Assembly: GCA_016204905.1 (NCBI GenBank)
Contig: JACQJU010000021.1
Span: forward strand, 1 to 14,223
Reading direction: 5' to 3'
Length of the DNA stretch: 14,223 nt
DNA from: Candidatus Gottesmanbacteria bacterium
GTDB lineage: Bacteria; Patescibacteriota; Microgenomatia; 2-02-FULL-39-11
The position numbers and the translations under genes are program-made. Under the pieces are notes generated by a model that was not told where the DNA came from, ran no database searches, and saw only the letters and a program-made list of their open reading frames with translations. Positions 12,111 to 14,223 of this stretch are shown piece by piece (position 1 is the stretch's first letter; every line of letters starts with the position of its first letter).

Positions 12111-12362
12111 TTAGCTTTTCATCGTATTGAGAAGCTTCTGGATTTGCTTTTTAAATGGCGGTAAATCTTTTCCTATCGTATCCCAAACAATTGTAAGATC
12201 TACGTCAAAATATCCATGAATTAATGCACTTCTCATTCCTGCTGGATTTTGCCAGTCAATTTCTGAATGTTGCTGACGAAATTCTTGAGGAAGATTTCTC
12301 ACCGCCTCACCGATAATTTCTAAACGTCTAACGATCATGTCTTGCAAATCAATATTATCCAC
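12111..12362 (-). CDS. hepT: HepT-like (HEPN/DUF86) RNase toxin, N-terminally short
   Basis: From the GTG at 12362 the protein has 83 residues, shorter than the roughly 110-140 typical of the family. The core is clear: DLQDMIVRRLEIIGEAVRNLP at 5-25 and the catalytic RX4HXY motif RSALIHGY at 44-51 (Arg44, His49, Tyr51). HepT toxins are HEPN ribonucleases, neutralised when the partner MntA adds AMP to the motif tyrosine. The same frame stays open upstream to 12434 and encodes IIELIEKRVKNVRYETFVDN, which looks like the missing first helix, but has no ATG, GTG or TTG there and overlaps the end of the mntA-like gene. The gene has probably lost its proper start by a deletion, or uses an unusual start or frameshift. 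Confidence 0.8.
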   Translation of the reverse strand: MDNIDLQDMIVRRLEIIGEAVRNLPQEFRQQHSEIDWQNPAGMRSALIHGYFDVDLTIVWDTIGKDLPPFKKQIQKLLNTMKS

Positions 12363-12385
12363 AAAAGTTTCATAACGTACGTTCT

Positions 12386-12691
12386 TTACTCGTTTTTCAA
12401 TAAGTTCAATAATAGTTGTTCTTTTAGAATTCTCTTACGAAGTGATGGATGAATAGATTTGTATGTCAATAGATCAACCTTTTTATTGAGCTCTTTTTCT
12501 AATTTATTCTTCAAACTCACAAAAGCAAATAATCCAGTTCCCTTTGGTACTTCAACGAGTATATCAATATCGCTATCTTTTCTATCCTCTCCTCGAACGT
12601 AGGATCCAAAAATGGCTGAACGAGTCACTCCTGCATGCTCTAAGATTGGCACGGCTTTGTTCTTGATTTCGTCTAATTGATTTCTATTCAT
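12386..12691 (-). CDS. mntA: MntA-like minimal nucleotidyltransferase antitoxin
   Basis: The 101-residue protein has the minimal nucleotidyltransferase signature GSYVRGEDRKDSDID at 29-43 (GSX10DXD; Gly29, Ser30, Asp41, Asp43) and a third acidic residue, Asp73, in KKVDLLT. MntA antitoxins AMPylate HepT and thereby silence it. Length is normal. I chose the ATG at 12691; a TTG at 12718 lies directly upstream of the -10 box and would be untranscribed. It is upstream of the HepT-like gene as in known mntA-hepT operons, and its last codons overlap the apparent first helix of HepT in another frame. Key residues are intact, so activity is expected. Confidence 0.85.
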   Translation of the reverse strand: MNRNQLDEIKNKAVPILEHAGVTRSAIFGSYVRGEDRKDSDIDILVEVPKGTGLFAFVSLKNKLEKELNKKVDLLTYKSIHPSLRKRILKEQLLLNLLKNE

Positions 12692-12709
12692 AGGTATATC
12701 ACCATTCTT

Positions 12710-12715
12710 ATTATA
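12710..12715 (-). promoter_or_regulatory. -10 box of the toxin-antitoxin operon
   Basis: TATAAT on the minus strand, 18 bases before the ATG at 12691, giving a leader of about 11 bases. No good -35 box is visible. Confidence 0.45.
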
Positions 12716-12747
12716 CAATTTCTAAAAGCTATATCCGGAGGTTAAGT

Positions 12748-14043
12748 TTATAGCGCATTTGCCCTGACAACAGGCTCAGGATGAAGGCCTGAGGGATCGG
12801 TGTGACCGTTGCCTTTTACTTCAGCTACTGCTTTAAGACCGTCACGCACTTGACTCCAGGTATCTCCTGGATTTTTATTAAGATACAAAGCTGCGGCGCC
12901 TGCCACATGAGGAGAAGCCATACTCGTACCGCTTAACGTACCGTAGTCTCCCCCATAATAAGTAGAAAAGATCGAGACTCCAGGAGCTCCCAGATCAACG
13001 ACGGTTCCATAATTTGAAAATGTTGCAAAAGTATCATCTGACCCATAAGCTGTAGCAGTCCCGACACCACCAGACTGTCCGTCAGAATCAGCTAAAGCCG
13101 ATACTGTAATTACTGCATCGTCGTAGGCCGCCGGGACAAAACCTGAAGCATTAGCTCCGCTGTTACCCGCAGCTACAACATAGGTTACTCCTGCGTTTCT
13201 TGAATTACAGATTGCTTTGTGAAGAGGATCACTATTGCTATTGCCACAGTTGTTGTCGCTTGATCCTCCGGCTCCAAGACTCATATTGGCGACTTTTATA
13301 GTAAATTTTCCTGCATTTGCTGTGACCCAGTCGATCCCACAGATGACCGAAGACCATGTCCCCGATCCCTGAGCATTGAGGACTTTTACTGCCAGAATTT
13401 TTGCTTGAGGAGCAACTCCAATAACTCCGATTGAGTTATTTAATGCCGCGATCGTGCCTGCGACATGGGTGCCGTGACCATTGTCATCATTGCCATTTGA
13501 AGTTCCCGTGACACAAGTTGTATTTGCATTTAGAGGAATATTGGCTGCTAGATCTGGGTGTGTAAGATCCACGCCTGTATCTATAACTGCAACGCCAATG
13601 CCGACTCCTTCGTTTGTACTGTTTAGACCAATTCGTGAAATTCCTGTTGGGACTTTTTGCGGTGGCTGCGTTGGCGTTGGCCTTGGTTTTGGTTTTCTGC
13701 CGTTGCCTCGTACGCCGTCCTCTTTGACCGCATAAGTCACTTCTCTATCCTCACTGACAAATAATACCCGTGGGTCAGCCTTCACTTTTTCCAACTTTTC
13801 CGTATTCATCTTGGCAGAAAAACCTTTGAGAGCTTTTTTATATATGAAATCAATTGAGAGGTTGTGTTTTTTTTGCAGATCTTCTGCGGCATTTTCTGAA
13901 TCGTCAACACTATCTTTTAGCACAACAATATATTGATCTGGTAGAACATTGGGTTTCTTATCTTGTCCATAACTTGTCTTTAGTAAACCTCTTCCAAAAA
14001 GAAGTAAAGAAAGCATGACTATAAATAAGAATAGTTTTTTCAC
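12748..14043 (-). CDS. Secreted subtilisin-like serine protease (S8) with propeptide
   Basis: The protein has 431 residues from the GTG at 14043; the TTG at 14082 is part of the -35 box. Order: signal peptide (about 1-26, KKLFLFIVMLSLLLF), an inhibitor I9-type propeptide (about 34-104, DQYIVVLKD ... GFSAKM ... PRVLFVSEDREV), a basic Pro-rich linker (115-132), then the S8 catalytic domain. The catalytic set is complete: Asp155 in VAVIDTGVDLTHPDL, His190 in NGHGTHVAGT, oxyanion Asn294 in AAGNSG, and Ser374 in SGTSMASPHVAGA. It resembles proteinase K-type subtilases. It should be exported, self-activated and degrade outside proteins, plausibly for nutrient capture. The final 20 residues follow a conserved-looking helix and contain repeat-like DNA. 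Confidence 0.92.
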   Translation of the reverse strand: MKKLFLFIVMLSLLLFGRGLLKTSYGQDKKPNVLPDQYIVVLKDSVDDSENAAEDLQKKHNLSIDFIYKKALKGFSAKMNTEKLEKVKADPRVLFVSEDREVTYAVKEDGVRGNGRKPKPRPTPTQPPQKVPTGISRIGLNSTNEGVGIGVAVIDTGVDLTHPDLAANIPLNANTTCVTGTSNGNDDNGHGTHVAGTIAALNNSIGVIGVAPQAKILAVKVLNAQGSGTWSSVICGIDWVTANAGKFTIKVANMSLGAGGSSDNNCGNSNSDPLHKAICNSRNAGVTYVVAAGNSGANASGFVPAAYDDAVITVSALADSDGQSGGVGTATAYGSDDTFATFSNYGTVVDLGAPGVSIFSTYYGGDYGTLSGTSMASPHVAGAAALYLNKNPGDTWSQVRDGLKAVAEVKGNGHTDPSGLHPEPVVRANAL

Positions 14044-14053
14044 GCTTACCTGA

Positions 14054-14082
14054 ATTATAAAAATACTTATTCCATATGTCAA
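14054..14082 (-). promoter_or_regulatory. Perfect consensus sigma70 promoter of the subtilisin-like gene
   Basis: On the minus strand TTGACA (14082-14077), exactly 17 bases, TATAAT (14059-14054), then ten bases to the GTG. The leader would be about four bases. Both hexamers are exact, suggesting strong expression unless repressed. Confidence 0.8.
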
Positions 14083-14093
14083 GAGGTTTTGAT

Positions 14094-14218
14094 GGTATAC
14101 CCCTTTGCTTTCAAATTATAAAAGGTATAATACCTAACGAAGCTTTGATTTTACAGTAAGTTCAGACAGTTGAAATAAAGATTGGTTCTCTATTTGAAAG
14201 CTACGGTAGGTATATACC
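14094..14218. promoter_or_regulatory. Three GGTAT/ATACC palindromes at the right edge
   Basis: GGTATACC (14094-14101), AGGTAT-A-ATACCT (14123-14135) and GGTATATACC (14209-14218). The first is 11 bases upstream of the subtilisin promoter's -35 box; the second contains a TATAAT on the plus strand. No start codon follows on the plus strand within the window. They look like repeated operators. Confidence 0.45.
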
Positions 14219-14223
14219 AACAT

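Noticed and set aside
1..14223. Possible UGA recoding (as in Gracilibacteria/SR1)
   Set aside because: TGA ends several genes cleanly, for example 755, the ATGA overlap at 1570 and the stop at 9586, and no gene has internal TGA.
1..14223. CRISPR array, integrase or transposase
   Set aside because: No evenly spaced direct repeats and no protein with recombinase or transposase motifs were found.

Overview
The window reads as a chromosomal segment of a Candidate Phyla Radiation (Patescibacteria) bacterium, with a Microgenomates-like lineage the best guess. This rests on gene content and style: AT-rich DNA, standard stop codons (TGA is a true stop), almost no Shine-Dalgarno sites, a Gly-rich-tailed DUF2207 membrane protein, small Pro/Thr-rich envelope proteins, and short palindromic repeats sitting inside genes. 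No marker gene fixes the lineage. Most start codons lie 6-12 bases behind a -10 box, often an extended TGn-TATAAT type, so transcripts appear leaderless. I used this to move many starts downstream of the longest open frame.

Layout. 1-1107: the first codons of a secreted-protein gene leaving on the left, then divergently a glutaredoxin-like protein with a Pro/Thr-rich tail and a small basic protein. 1052-2733: a class I/II aminotransferase translationally coupled to an unknown protein. 2786-3125: a minus-strand tRNA cluster with tRNA-Trp(CCA), tRNA-Arg(GCG), and pieces of a further tRNA whose ends bracket tRNA-Arg and which carries two hairpin insertions. 3126-3392: no gene seen. 3393-4919: an exported, membrane-anchored protein with a coiled-coil interior. 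4965-7801: a DUF2207 protein, a two-gene cassette with an AbiEii-type nucleotidyltransferase toxin, and an orphan copy of the DUF2207 C-terminal tail beyond it.

7848-9176: purine salvage, with a purine nucleoside phosphorylase followed by a phosphoribosyltransferase. 9190-10254: two small exported or anchored proteins. 10332-12108: a small HExxH metallopeptidase, a TrmB-like regulator divergent from an unknown gene, and an orphan copy of the metallopeptidase's last 15 codons. 12111-12691: a MntA/HepT-type toxin-antitoxin module whose HepT lacks a normal start. 12748-14043: a secreted subtilisin-like protease with a perfect sigma70-type promoter. Three GGTAT/ATACC palindromes follow at the right edge.

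The strongest leads are: (i) two gene blocks each flanked by a direct repeat of the 3' tail of a resident gene, with mostly synonymous differences between the tail copies; (ii) the interrupted tRNA around tRNA-Arg; (iii) palindromic elements inserted in frame in the DUF2207 gene, one of them inside its signal peptide; (iv) the toxin cassette with an unfamiliar 71-residue partner; and (v) the uniform leaderless promoter architecture.
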